A stretch of 64,000 nucleotides of DNA from Bradyrhizobium sp. CB1650 (GTDB taxonomy: Bacteria > Pseudomonadota > Alphaproteobacteria > Rhizobiales > Xanthobacteraceae): contig NZ_CP121695.1 in NCBI RefSeq assembly GCF_029761915.1, positions 8,275,501 to 8,339,500 of the forward strand, in the 5' to 3' direction. The notes beneath the pieces were generated by a model. It did no database searches. It saw only the letters and a program-made list of their open reading frames with translations, and was not told the origin of the DNA. Positions 53,561 to 62,471 of the stretch are shown piece by piece; the first letter of the stretch is position 1, and each line of letters opens with the position of its first letter. The translations under genes and the position numbers were made by a program.

Positions 53561-54493
53561 CTAAGTGGAATATTTAACGAACTGCAGGATTCTTAATGCG
53601 ACATCCCTTAATTGGGAACCACATGCAAATGGCTTTCTGAGCAGGAGCTTGAGAGCCTGCACATCGAGCAGAGCGTTTTTCATATCGTCGGCCCCGGAGA
53701 GGAGCACTTTCAGCTGTTGACGGCGTTCGCCCCCGGTCGACACGCGGCTTTTTTCTTGGGTCGCGTCCGATCGGTTATTCTTTCTGCCGACTGTCTTTCG
53801 CCCGCAAGATATCACCTGAGCGCATTCTTTTGATTGCGCTACTCGTGTGCGGGCCTGTTGCCAAGGCAACGGCCAACTATCCACCGCCTGCAAGTGCATC
53901 GCTGAAGCCGAGAACGTGAGCGAAGGTGGCGTCGGGCCGCTCGCTTGAAGCATACTGAAATTGCGATCGCGCGCCTTTTGAAGGTCAGCACTATCTATTT
54001 CATAGACGTTGATCGCGCCAGTTACTGCGCCGCAGACAAACGGATGCATCAAGCCGTCGTTGCCTTTGCGCTGTGAAATGATCTTAACGCCCGCGTCCGT
54101 AAGTTCTTTCCCCATAACTTCCAATGAGATCGGCTCGCCGCCGCCGCATTGAACAGACCCGTCATATCTGTAGACGTACACAGAGTGGGTCGCAGCAGGG
54201 TCCCACAACGCAAATCCAGCAGGTCCCACGAAGCTTCTCAATATCTTGGACCAGTCAGCCGCCGAGATCACGAAGGTGTTTGCGGCCCCGGTGGGGGCCC
54301 CGCAAACGGCGATGATAGCGGTCGGAACAACACGCTTTTCTTCGCCAATTACTTTAGCCCCGAGCTGCTCAAGCGCTTGCCGATCTTCGCCAAGCGCCCT
54401 CGCCTTTCCCATCCCGCACTGAAGACTGCCATCTAAGCGAAAGACGCGTACGCTGGGCTCATCAATAGCGTCGCTAGAAGAAGGATAAAGCAT
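53561..54493 (-). CDS. Protein with tandem 75-residue Cys-containing domains
   Basis: A 310-residue product. VRVFRLDGSLQCGMGKARAL...LGAKVIGEEK...AVCGAPTGAANTFVISAAD is repeated as VYVYRYDGSVQCGGGEPISL...AGVKIISQRK...FVCGAVTGAINVYEIDSAD. Each copy has two conserved cysteines that could form a disulphide. The last 110 residues lack clear domain character. The ATG at 54493 precedes the first repeat, and the upstream TTG is less likely. Family function unknown. Confidence 0.6.
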   Translation of the reverse strand: MLYPSSSDAIDEPSVRVFRLDGSLQCGMGKARALGEDRQALEQLGAKVIGEEKRVVPTAIIAVCGAPTGAANTFVISAADWSKILRSFVGPAGFALWDPAATHSVYVYRYDGSVQCGGGEPISLEVMGKELTDAGVKIISQRKGNDGLMHPFVCGAVTGAINVYEIDSADLQKARDRNFSMLQASGPTPPSLTFSASAMHLQAVDSWPLPWQQARTRVAQSKECAQVISCGRKTVGRKNNRSDATQEKSRVSTGGERRQQLKVLLSGADDMKNALLDVQALKLLLRKPFACGSQLRDVALRILQFVKYST

Positions 54494-54776
54494 CGCATGT
54501 TCAGTATCTCTCAGTTTTGGCAATGAACTAGGAAAACCGTAACCGCGCAGAAATCAGCCTACGTTGTAGCCACAAATGAGCGATAAGACTCCAAAACAGT
54601 CGCGAGATGATTACGTCCTTTCCTCTATCAGTAGCCATGTGGCGATACTGATAAATGCAAATAGCCTAGGGCTGCCACTTTAATTCCGCATTCAAGCGCC
54701 TCTCTTAGATGGATTTCATTATCGATCGTCCCGATGTGCCGATGGGGGACAACTACAGCAAGGCCCGCTTACTTCC

Positions 54777-54917
54777 TTAATGGGCAATCGATTGGTCGAG
54801 CGGCATCCATTCCTTTTTGCCTCCGGCAGCATCCAATTTTGCGATGGGCTCATAACAGCCCTTCCGCTTAAGCACGGCCCGAGCATGATGCTCTGGAATG
54901 AGTACCACCTCAGACAT
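54777..54917 (-). CDS. 46-residue hypothetical protein
   Basis: The frame starts MSEVVLIPEHHARAVLKRKG and ends KKEWMPLDQSIAH. AAGGAAAG is a good ribosome site. Its balanced composition suggests a real small protein. No family recognised. Confidence 0.45.
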   Translation of the reverse strand: MSEVVLIPEHHARAVLKRKGCYEPIAKLDAAGGKKEWMPLDQSIAH

Positions 54918-55074
54918 TCTTTCCTTTGCCCGCGAGGCGCGCTCGCCTTGTTGAGTGCGCGATAATCTGGAGGTTCGACCGTGCGGGGTCGCAAATTGTC
55001 CTTGCAGGCGAATCCAGACGAGGCGATCTTAAGCCTTGCGCGCGTACTTGCTCGTCTGGCCGCGAGGGAAGATC

Positions 55075-56733
55075 ATGATACAGAGCACGCCAATCGAAAC
55101 GATACGGAAGAGAGCGGCGATCTATGCCCGGTTCTCGACGGATCTTCAGAATGAACGTTCGGTCGAAGATCAGGTTTCGCTTTGCCAAGGCTATGCGGAG
55201 CGCGAGGGCCTAAGCGTCGTCTTCACCTATGAAGACCGAGCTCGCTCAGGTGGCTCGGTTATGGGCCGCGACGGATTGCTGCGACTACTGGACCACGCGC
55301 GGGAGAAGTCCTTCGACGTCGTCATCGTTGAAGCTCTCGATCGTCTCTCCCGCGACATGGAAGATCTCGCAGGCATCCATAAGCGGCTATCTTTTCTCGG
55401 CATCGAGATCCGTGCGGTCCACGAAGGCGTCGTCAACACCGTGCTGGTCGGGCTACGGGGCCTAGTGGGACAGCTCTATCGCGAGGACAACGCTCATAAA
55501 GTGCGTCGTGGCCAAGCGGGACGAGTGAAGCAAGGCTTGGCAGGAGGCGGCCTGACGTACGGATATGGCGCTGTTGCTGGCAAAACCGGCGAGCGGACCG
55601 TTATCGAGGCCGAGGCGCAAGTGGTCCGGCGCATCTTTCAGGAATACGTGGATGGTCGAACGCCCCGCGAAATTGCGCACGATCTTAACAAGGAGCGGAT
55701 ACTGCCTCCTCGAGGCCGGGCATGGAACGCCTCAACAATCAATGGCAACCGCGAACGGGGCGCCGGCATTTTGCAGAACGAGCTTTATGTCGGGCGCCTC
55801 GTCTGGAACAAAGTCAGGATGGTGAAGGATCCCGACTCGGGAAAGCGCGTCTCACGACCAAATCCGAAGAGCGACTGGCAGACTGCTGAAGTGCCGCATC
55901 TTGCAATTGTCAGTTCAGAGCTGTTTGCCGCTGCCCAGAAACGCAAAGAGGAACGCAATCGCGTCCATCCCAGTCATCAACGTCGGCCTCGTCGAATGCT
56001 CTCTGGCCTGCTTCGTTGCGGTTCATGCGGCTCAGGCATGGCAACGAATGGGCGAGACAAATCGGGCCGCGTTCGCATTCGCTGCTCGGCGGCCACGGAG
56101 AGTGGCATCTGCCCTGACGCTAAAACATTCTACTTGGATACGATCGAAAGTGCAGTTCTTGGTGGACTAAAGGCCGAAATGCGCGCGCCGAAGGTTATTT
56201 CCGAGTATGTGCACACTTACCACGAAGAGAGGAAGCGCTTGGCAGCGGCCTCGAATGCAAAACGGCAGCGCCTTGAGCAGCAGCTCGGGCAACTAAGCCG
56301 AGAAATCGATCGAATTGTAGATGCAATCGCAAAAGGACATGGCGATCCAGCCGTACTTGGACCGCGTTCTACTGCCTTAGATTCCCAGCGAACGCGGATA
56401 TCTAAGGAATTGCAGCGTGAACCGCCTTCTCCGAAAGATGTCGCCCTGCATCCGGCCGTCCTTAAACGGTACGAGGAGCAACTCGGTCGGCTTGAGGAAG
56501 CTCTGGCGAAAGGCGTCAGTGCGGGCGACGGAGAAGCCGCAGAAGCCATCAGAGACCTGATTGACACCGTGACTGTGTTTCGAGATCCAGCGGGGCCAGG
56601 TGGTGTAGCCGTAGAGATCGCCGGGCGGCTAAATGCCTTGCTCGGGGAAGACGCCTATCCGAACCGCGTAAGAGGAGTGTGGGGAAAGGTGGTAGCGGGG
56701 GAGGGACTCGAACCCCCGACCCCAGGATTATGA
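55075..56733 (+). CDS. Large serine recombinase
   Basis: A 552-residue recombinase with an N-terminal resolvase domain: YARFSTDLQ holds the catalytic Ser (about residue 21), then DRLSRDMEDLAGI. The Recombinase domain follows, then a zinc-ribbon (GLLRCGSCGSG...CSAA) and a coiled coil. The last codons (GEGLEPPTPGL) are the reverse complement of a tRNA 3' end, so the gene runs into its attachment site. It probably moved the element lying to its left. Confidence 0.9.
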   Translation: MIQSTPIETIRKRAAIYARFSTDLQNERSVEDQVSLCQGYAEREGLSVVFTYEDRARSGGSVMGRDGLLRLLDHAREKSFDVVIVEALDRLSRDMEDLAGIHKRLSFLGIEIRAVHEGVVNTVLVGLRGLVGQLYREDNAHKVRRGQAGRVKQGLAGGGLTYGYGAVAGKTGERTVIEAEAQVVRRIFQEYVDGRTPREIAHDLNKERILPPRGRAWNASTINGNRERGAGILQNELYVGRLVWNKVRMVKDPDSGKRVSRPNPKSDWQTAEVPHLAIVSSELFAAAQKRKEERNRVHPSHQRRPRRMLSGLLRCGSCGSGMATNGRDKSGRVRIRCSAATESGICPDAKTFYLDTIESAVLGGLKAEMRAPKVISEYVHTYHEERKRLAAASNAKRQRLEQQLGQLSREIDRIVDAIAKGHGDPAVLGPRSTALDSQRTRISKELQREPPSPKDVALHPAVLKRYEEQLGRLEEALAKGVSAGDGEAAEAIRDLIDTVTVFRDPAGPGGVAVEIAGRLNALLGEDAYPNRVRGVWGKVVAGEGLEPPTPGL

Positions 56734-56746
56734 TTCCCGTGCTCTG
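56690..56746 (-). tRNA. 3' part of tRNA-Met(CAT): attachment site
   Basis: Read on the minus strand, AGAGCACGGGAATCATAATC gives the anticodon arm with loop ATCATAA (anticodon CAT). It is followed by a T-arm with GGGGGTTCGAGTCCCTC, the acceptor strand CCCCGCT, then A and CCA. The 5' half (acceptor strand and D-arm) is missing, so it is not a working tRNA. This is the classic scar left where an island integrates into the 3' end of a tRNA gene. Confidence 0.85.
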
Positions 56747-56903
56747 ACGGTATGAGTCCTTGCGGCGAGCAATTTGCGTCGATTTGGCCCGAGATGCCAC
56801 GGAAAATCCCACCCCCTCAGGCACTTGCCAAGGCGTTTTTTGCGCCCCTCGCCGCCGCTCCGTGCTACGATGTTGCTACGGCAGGGGCCACACGGAGGTG
56901 GCT

Positions 56904-58601
56904 ATGTCCCGCGCACGCGAACCAAAGAAGTCGAAGCGGGTTCTGATCAATGAGGCGATCGTAGCCGACGCGCTGGCCCGTGCGGCAGGCGCCAAGGACT
57001 CGAATGAGTTCTATGACTACTGCGACACGGAGAAGCGCTTCCTGGTCCTGCGCCAACGCGGGCCCCGCGTCGGCTGGTTCGTCCGGGCCAATGGTCAGAT
57101 GAAGCGGATCGGCAACGCCAAACGCGAGCGCGGCGACGACAGTTATCTCACTGTGAGGAAGGCGCGGGACATCGCCGGCGCGCGCTACTATGCAATGCGA
57201 TCGGGCCGACGCCCGAGCACAAAGGGGTGGAGCTGGGCCGACCTCGACCGCGAATTCCAGGCCTCGCGAAGCGTCAAGCGCAAGAAGGGCAAGCGCGTCA
57301 AACTGCCGGCACCGAGCACCTTGAGCGACATCGCAGGTTGCTTCGACAAGCCCCAGTTCGTTGCCTGGCAGACCAAGAGGCTGACCCATCTGACCGACGT
57401 CGACCTGATCGAGCTGCTCGATGCCATCCACCGCGAGCGAGGGCACGGCGCCTGCTGCAAGACGCTCGCCTGGGTTCGGGCCGCGCTGACTTGGGCCCGT
57501 TCCGAACGAACCATCGAGAGCGGACTCGTTGGGGTCGTGCCCTGGTGGGAGGAGATCAAGCCGCCGCAGCCGACAGCCGATGAAATCGAGGAGATGGAGA
57601 ACCGCGATCGCGAATTCAACGCCGCGAGGGCGGCGTTCAAGGTCGAGGCGCTGGGTCAGCTGCTCGTCATCCACGAACGCTATTGCGCCGGTCGCAGCGG
57701 AAACCGGAAAGTCTCGCCTGCGGTCCGGGCCAGCCTGTGGTGGCTGGTGTTCACGCTCAACCGGAAATACACCTGCACCCAGCTCAGGCGGAGCAAGCTG
57801 CAATATGTCGATCCGCTGAACCCGTATTCCACGACGGCCCAACCCTGGGGCACGGCGGAATGGCCGGCGGAGGGCGTCAAGAACAAGCGGCGCTTCATGC
57901 TCCCGATCCCGCCCTTTCTGCTCCACATCGTGCGCTGTTGCGAGCGAGATTTTGACGCGCTCATCGGCAGAAAGCGCGGCCTGCGCAGCCGGAGCGATTG
58001 GATGTTCGCCTCCTCCCGAAGAAGGAGCCGCCGCAATCACCCCCAAAACCCGGATCCCGGGCTCTATCCAAGCAGCCTGAATGCGCATTTGCGCGCCATG
58101 AGCGGCAGGAAGAAGAACAGCAAAGGAGAGTACACGGAAGACTATTTGCGAGATCTACCGCGCTTCTGGCCGCACCTGGTGCGGAGCATAGGAACGGATT
58201 TCCTGAAGGAGCATCCCGACAAGGTGTCCGGGGCGGCGGTCTCGGCCCTGCTCGGCCACGTGTTGCCGCACGACCGAAATGATGCGGACGACCAGATGTC
58301 GGACGTCACCCGGGAGTTCTACCTCACGAGCCAAGAAATGCCCTTGAAGACCGAGGCGATGAAATTGTGGAGCGACGCGGTGCTGCTGGCCTACGTCAAG
58401 GCCGGAGGCACGTTGCCCATGCCTCACGAATTCGACCAGAACGCTAAGGAGAAGCTGGGCTGGCCGCTACCGAAGCTGCCGCAGGTCGCGGGACCGCAGC
58501 ATCATCCGAGCGGTCCGCAGCCCCGGCGCGAGCGCGGTTCGCGACCGGCGGCATACCGCGGCAAACGGCAGCAACGCCAGAGGCGGCGTCGCAGCGCGTG
58601 A
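56904..58601 (+). CDS. Tyrosine-type integrase of second island
   Basis: A 565-residue protein directly beside the tRNA fragment. GGAGG decides the ATG at 56904. A DUF4102-like N-terminus is absent. The middle has a core-binding-like helical region. The C-terminus has PHLVRSIGTDFL (H-x-x-R box), VSALLGHVLP (the later His) and the likely nucleophile Tyr at about residue 473 (REFYLTS). The tail is Arg-rich. It should integrate DNA at the tRNA-Met 3' end. Confidence 0.8.
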   Translation: MSRAREPKKSKRVLINEAIVADALARAAGAKDSNEFYDYCDTEKRFLVLRQRGPRVGWFVRANGQMKRIGNAKRERGDDSYLTVRKARDIAGARYYAMRSGRRPSTKGWSWADLDREFQASRSVKRKKGKRVKLPAPSTLSDIAGCFDKPQFVAWQTKRLTHLTDVDLIELLDAIHRERGHGACCKTLAWVRAALTWARSERTIESGLVGVVPWWEEIKPPQPTADEIEEMENRDREFNAARAAFKVEALGQLLVIHERYCAGRSGNRKVSPAVRASLWWLVFTLNRKYTCTQLRRSKLQYVDPLNPYSTTAQPWGTAEWPAEGVKNKRRFMLPIPPFLLHIVRCCERDFDALIGRKRGLRSRSDWMFASSRRRSRRNHPQNPDPGLYPSSLNAHLRAMSGRKKNSKGEYTEDYLRDLPRFWPHLVRSIGTDFLKEHPDKVSGAAVSALLGHVLPHDRNDADDQMSDVTREFYLTSQEMPLKTEAMKLWSDAVLLAYVKAGGTLPMPHEFDQNAKEKLGWPLPKLPQVAGPQHHPSGPQPRRERGSRPAAYRGKRQQRQRRRRSA

Positions 58602-58856
58602 GCTTGGCGCGTGCCGGGCCGCCGCTGTCGGAAGCACGGGCGGCCGTCCCGGCCCGAGCCGAACACTCGGCCATTCGCCGAGGGCATTGACGTTTGCGAT
58701 GCCAAGCGACGCTTCGGTGCGGGCCGCGCGCTCGTAAGCGATGCCGGCGTGGGGCTCGTCGGCATGTCCCACCGAGCCGCAGCGACTACATTTGTTCACT
58801 GCGGAACGGAAAAGGACTAGGACACGTACAAACCGTGACGGCCGTTCAACACGCAC

Positions 58857-59036
58857 TCACGTCAAGATTTGCCCAGCGGCCGCATCGTAGATTTTGACTT
58901 GCAGCATGGGAAATCGCCGCTTCAGATCCCGCGCTCCAGTCTCCACCCCATCCCTCGTCGCGAACTCGGTCTTCACAAGGCCATCGATCATGATTGCGTA
59001 ACCGCTGGTGGGCAGATTTCGGCTCGACTTTGACAT
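58857..59036 (-). CDS. Small hypothetical protein, 59 residues
   Basis: It starts MSKSSRNLPTSGYAIMIDGL and continues with VKTEFATRDGVETGARDLKR and FPMLQVKIYDAAAGQ. I recognise this as a conserved small alpha/beta protein style in Bradyrhizobium. It may be a remnant of the host chromosome or element cargo. Function unknown. Confidence 0.6.
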   Translation of the reverse strand: MSKSSRNLPTSGYAIMIDGLVKTEFATRDGVETGARDLKRRFPMLQVKIYDAAAGQILT

Positions 59037-59215
59037 CTTCGGCTCATGTACGAAATTGGTAGCTGTTCTTGGTTAGAGTGAGTCTACCGCCGCGGGCAAG
59101 CGCGGCAGCATCGGCCTTCCGCAGCTGTTCGACGTCCGTTTGCACCAGTTTCAACCGACTTGGCCTGCCGCAAGGATTCGTCTGCCCTCTGCAAAGTCGA
59201 TCAGATCATCCGGGG

Positions 59216-59710
59216 ATGCCATTCCGAAAGATTTGGCCTCTCATCATTGAAACTATCCAAGAGCCACCGTTGCAGTTCGGACCGAGCTGGATTGATGTCG
59301 TGGAGACCAGTGGCCGTCGATCCATTCTGCTATGGAAGTCGGGACGGCGAATGCTCGTTCGGAAACGTGGCGCCGTCTCGCCTAACATGGCAAACTGCGG
59401 CCTCCACCAAGCCAAGGATTCCGGGAGTGGGCGTTTGGCGATATCTGAATCCTTCCTTCAGACTCAATCGCAGCTGCGGGCGACGCTGGCCCGCAGGGTC
59501 AAGGAGCGGCGGCATTCATCGAAGATGAGCCAACGGGACCTGGCCGAACGAGCCGGGATCCGCCAGGCGCTGGTTAGCCAGATCGAGCTCGGCGAGGCCA
59601 ACGTAACGCTGGACTCCCTTCTTAGAATTGCAATCGCGCTCGACGTTGATCTTGCCGGCTTGTTCGCAGCGAAGGGCGACGATCCACGGGCTGGTTCCAA
59701 GCACTCATGA
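59216..59710 (+). CDS. XRE-family HTH regulator
   Basis: The C-terminal part carries a full XRE helix-turn-helix: RRVKERRHSSKMSQRDLAER, AGIRQALVSQIELGEANVTL and LLRIAIALDVDLAGLF. The N-terminal 80 residues are not a recognised domain. The start is uncertain, and ATG 59216 has only a weak site. It lies just upstream of the toxin-antitoxin pair and could regulate island genes. Confidence 0.6.
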   Translation: MPFRKIWPLIIETIQEPPLQFGPSWIDVVETSGRRSILLWKSGRRMLVRKRGAVSPNMANCGLHQAKDSGSGRLAISESFLQTQSQLRATLARRVKERRHSSKMSQRDLAERAGIRQALVSQIELGEANVTLDSLLRIAIALDVDLAGLFAAKGDDPRAGSKHS

Positions 59711-59765
59711 GCCGGAGCCACCGGCGGCTTTCGAGAAGTCCGCATGTATTAGCCTTGAACATTGA

Positions 59766-59796
59766 AAGGAAATTCCTTACAGTAAGGAAAATCCTT
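59766..59796. promoter_or_regulatory. Twin palindromes: probable antitoxin operator
   Basis: AAGGAAATTCCTT (59766-59778) and AAGGAAAATCCTT (59784-59796) are two imperfect palindromes centred 18 bases apart, just before the antitoxin start. AbrB/MazE-type antitoxins repress their own operon by binding such sites. Confidence 0.65.
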
Positions 59797-59810
59797 GACT
59801 GGAGCCGTGC

Positions 59811-60026
59811 ATGATTACCAGTAAACTTACAACCAAAGCTCAAACCACGATCCCCCAGGCAGTCCGGTCCGCTCTGCATCTGAAGGAGGGGGACGAGATC
59901 GCTTATACGATCACTGGTGATAAGGTCGTCATGACAAAGGCCGAGCTTACTCTGGTTGATGATCCCTTCGCCACCTTTAGCGAATGGGACAGCGAGGCAG
60001 ATCGGAAAGCCTATGCCACCCTTTAG
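59811..60026 (+). CDS. AbrB/SpoVT-type antitoxin (MazE-like)
   Basis: A 71-residue protein with a swapped-hairpin AbrB DNA-binding domain: SKLTTKAQTTIPQAVRSALH, GDEIAYTITGDKVVM. The C-terminal DPFATFSEWDSEADRKAY would bind and block the toxin. It overlaps the toxin start by 14 bases. Confidence 0.85.
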   Translation: MITSKLTTKAQTTIPQAVRSALHLKEGDEIAYTITGDKVVMTKAELTLVDDPFATFSEWDSEADRKAYATL

Positions 60027-60351
60027 GCAGGGGGATGTCGTTAGGGTTCCTTTCCCGTACACAGATCGATCGACTCGTCAGCACCGCCCGGCACTCGTTG
60101 TGTCCACAGGAGGCATCGGGGAAAACGAGAACCTCATCTGGGTGGTGATGATCACGAGTGCGGAAAACAGAACCTGGCCGGGGGATCTTGCTATCGGTCG
60201 TTACGAAGAGGCCGGTCTCCCTGCTCCCTCCATCATTCGATCCTGTAAGATCGCGACGATCGAGGCACGCCACGCGGAAAGGCTCGGTCGTATCAAGCCT
60301 CGTTTGACGACCGAAGTCGTATCGGCGATACGCAGCATTCTGGGTAGCTGA
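60013..60351 (+). CDS. MazF/PemK-type toxin
   Basis: A 112-residue protein: RQGDVVRVPFPYTDRSTRQH, RPALVVSTGG and VVMITSAENRTWPGDLAI. This is the PemK/MazF fold, with the basic R-P-A-L-V strand of the active site. The family cuts RNA and halts growth, and the antitoxin encoded upstream neutralises it. ATG 60013 lies within the antitoxin gene, giving coupled translation. Confidence 0.85.
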   Translation: MPPFRQGDVVRVPFPYTDRSTRQHRPALVVSTGGIGENENLIWVVMITSAENRTWPGDLAIGRYEEAGLPAPSIIRSCKIATIEARHAERLGRIKPRLTTEVVSAIRSILGS

Positions 60352-60984
60352 TACGCGGACAGTATGCCACTACCCGATGTGCCGCGCGCTGACCTCCGCG
60401 CTGCTCGGTCGCTGCCGGCGCGTACTTCAACATCAGCTCCAAGGCCCGGTCCGCATAGGCGGCCTGACCCGGGGCACCGCTTATCGGCCCGCCGTCGCCG
60501 GCGGGGTTTTATGTTTTCAGGCGAGGCGACCTACTTTGCCCCCGAAGAGGACATTCACTATCGAGATGGCAGGCTGCTTGATGCGTCGGCGTCGCCTAAC
60601 ATAGTGCCTCCACAATTTGCCGCTGGGCAGCTGATTGCCATATCTTCGGCACAATCTTGTGACACGCTTTAACGTGTCAACAAGTAGGCGCCAACTTCCG
60701 AGTTTGGCTTGCCGACATTTGCAGCCTTGCAGCATGCGAACCGGCAGAACGCCGATACTGTCGTTGAACTGACGCACTCACAGGTCTCGGCCTCGCATTC
60801 AGCACATCGGAAGCGTCGTCCCGGGCAACCAGACCTCGCTCGTGCTCGGACTCGCTTGTCCGGCGCAAGCCGCCGAAATCGGCCTCTGCGAATTCACCTA
60901 TGAAAGGAACGCGCGCATGTTCATCGATCATCACCGTCCGGAGCGTCGCCGCCTGCTCCAGCAACGCGTTCAGGACATCGTGTC
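60352..60984. other. Decayed stretch after toxin gene
   Basis: Short frames only. On the minus strand AYADRALELMLKYAPAATEQ looks like a piece of an old gene. No start, ribosome site or known motif supports a gene. I see nothing else. Confidence 0.4.
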
Positions 60985-61575
60985 ATGCATGGCAACCAAC
61001 CCCTTCGCAAGGCAACATCGACCACCTTCTCCGGCCCCAAATGCAAGGTCGCAATTCCTATTGAAAGCCTCCTGCTCCGTGACGCGCTCCAGGAGGCGAG
61101 CCTTGATGCGCAGGTACGCGCGCTTCAGTATCGGAAGGCTCCGAACCCATATGGTACGCCGCCCACGCTGATGAGCGTGGTGCTGCAAAGGATCGACGGA
61201 GATTTTCTGCTCGTCGTCTGCGAAAGGCGGCTGCAGAGATCCGCAGCTGACTACGAGCGACTCAGCGAGGTGCTGGCGTCGGAAAGGCTGCGCCTTCTGG
61301 AACGCGATGCCGAGGACATCAGACGCGAGCCGATCTACTCCAACGTGCGAGAAGTCTGGTCCAACGCGCACTTCCACGTATCTATCAGGGACCGACTGAA
61401 GATCGCAGCGGCGCTCGCCGAAGACGGCCCGCAAACGATACTTGAAATCGAGGAGCGCGCCCGCCCGTGCTGCGACATCTTCGCCGCCGTGTGTGCATTG
61501 GCGTGCGAAGGGCTGGTGGAAATCGAGATCCACGACGGCCCCTTAGGGCCGCGCAGCGTGGTGCGTGAACGTTAG
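60985..61575 (+). CDS. Hypothetical protein with C-terminal winged-helix-like domain
   Basis: A 196-residue protein. The middle (RIDGDFLLVVCERRLQRSAA) resembles a degenerate nuclease-type beta sheet. The end RLKIAAALAEDGPQTILEIE and FAAVCALACEGLVEIEIHDG follows the pattern of a winged helix found at the C-terminus of TnsA-like Rhizobiales proteins. A related end lies at 63383. A weak assignment. Confidence 0.45.
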   Translation: MHGNQPLRKATSTTFSGPKCKVAIPIESLLLRDALQEASLDAQVRALQYRKAPNPYGTPPTLMSVVLQRIDGDFLLVVCERRLQRSAADYERLSEVLASERLRLLERDAEDIRREPIYSNVREVWSNAHFHVSIRDRLKIAAALAEDGPQTILEIEERARPCCDIFAAVCALACEGLVEIEIHDGPLGPRSVVRER

Positions 61576-61750
61576 AGAGACACCTCGACGGCTGCACGAA
61601 AGAGCCGGGTCCGCACTCCGGTAGCGATCACCGGATCGATGTCGTTCGCCGGCTCGTCGACAGGCACAACTCTGGCCCGGTTTCACCGCCGCACCTGCGG
61701 TAACTAAGGAACGTTCGCTTATGACGCGAAGCGTCATGGAGGCTGTGAAT

Positions 61751-62260
61751 ATGAAGGTCATTACCATCGTGGCGGACGGCGAGCGCGCGCGGTCTGTCTA
61801 CGTGCACGCCGACGGCGAAGTGGCGGTGTTCGACCGGGATCGCAAATTCCGGTTCCGGACCGACGTCGCTGGCGCCGAGACGACGTGGCAGATCCTTGAA
61901 CGGGTGGTGCCGGCCATCGTTCATGCTGAGACCGCCAGTCTCAAGATCGAAGCCCTCGCTGATCGGTGCCGCACCGGCTGGCGCCCGGGATATCCGGACG
62001 AGATCGACCGGGATATCCCCCAACGGACGCTGCGGCGCGCGCGGTTCGGCATCGATCTGATCCGCTATCCGGATGACGAAGAGTTCTACAGCCCGGCCAC
62101 GATCTTGATGGGCATCGAGATGGGCACGGGACCATCGACGAGCCTGGTCGGGAAGAGCCACGGAACGGTATGCGTCACCGGAGAGATCCTCTGGATCGAT
62201 GCCGCACGCGAGTGGGCGGTCTGCGAGGACGGCTTCTGGCGGACGCCAGCGGAGGAATAA
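61751..62260 (+). CDS. Hypothetical protein, 169 residues
   Basis: The product includes MKVITIVADGERARSVYVHA, AVFDRDRKFRFRTDVAG and LMGIEMGTGPSTSLVGKS. GGAGG supports ATG 61751 over an upstream one. It is mixed alpha/beta and has no known motif. It is followed two bases later by the zinc-ribbon gene and may form an operon with it and the phosphoesterase. Confidence 0.55.
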   Translation: MKVITIVADGERARSVYVHADGEVAVFDRDRKFRFRTDVAGAETTWQILERVVPAIVHAETASLKIEALADRCRTGWRPGYPDEIDRDIPQRTLRRARFGIDLIRYPDDEEFYSPATILMGIEMGTGPSTSLVGKSHGTVCVTGEILWIDAAREWAVCEDGFWRTPAEE

Positions 62261-62262
62261 AG

Positions 62263-62468
62263 ATGGCCAGATTTCGCTGCAGCGTATGCGGCCGGGAAGG
62301 CGAGTTCACCTACGATCCGACGCGGCACGAATGCCCGCGCTGCGGCTCCCCCAACGTGCAGTGTTCGCGCTCGGCATCGACGAGATGCCGGACGAGCTCA
62401 TCGACCGCATTGTCCAGGCGCTGAGCCACGCCGAGCCGCTGGACGATCATCCAACCGACGAGGACTGA
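62263..62468 (+). pseudogene. Zinc-ribbon protein with frameshift
   Basis: MARFRCSVCGREGEFTYDPT and CPRCGSPNVQ form a C-x-x-C...C-x-x-C ribbon. One base is then lost after NVQ. The next frame reads FALGIDEMPDELIDRIVQAL and ends PTDED at 62468. Repaired it would be about 68 residues. Confidence 0.6.
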
Positions 62469-62471
62469 GCC

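Noticed and set aside
56690..56746. Functional tRNA gene
   Set aside because: The acceptor 5' strand and D-arm are absent, so only the 3' part remains; treated as an attachment scar.
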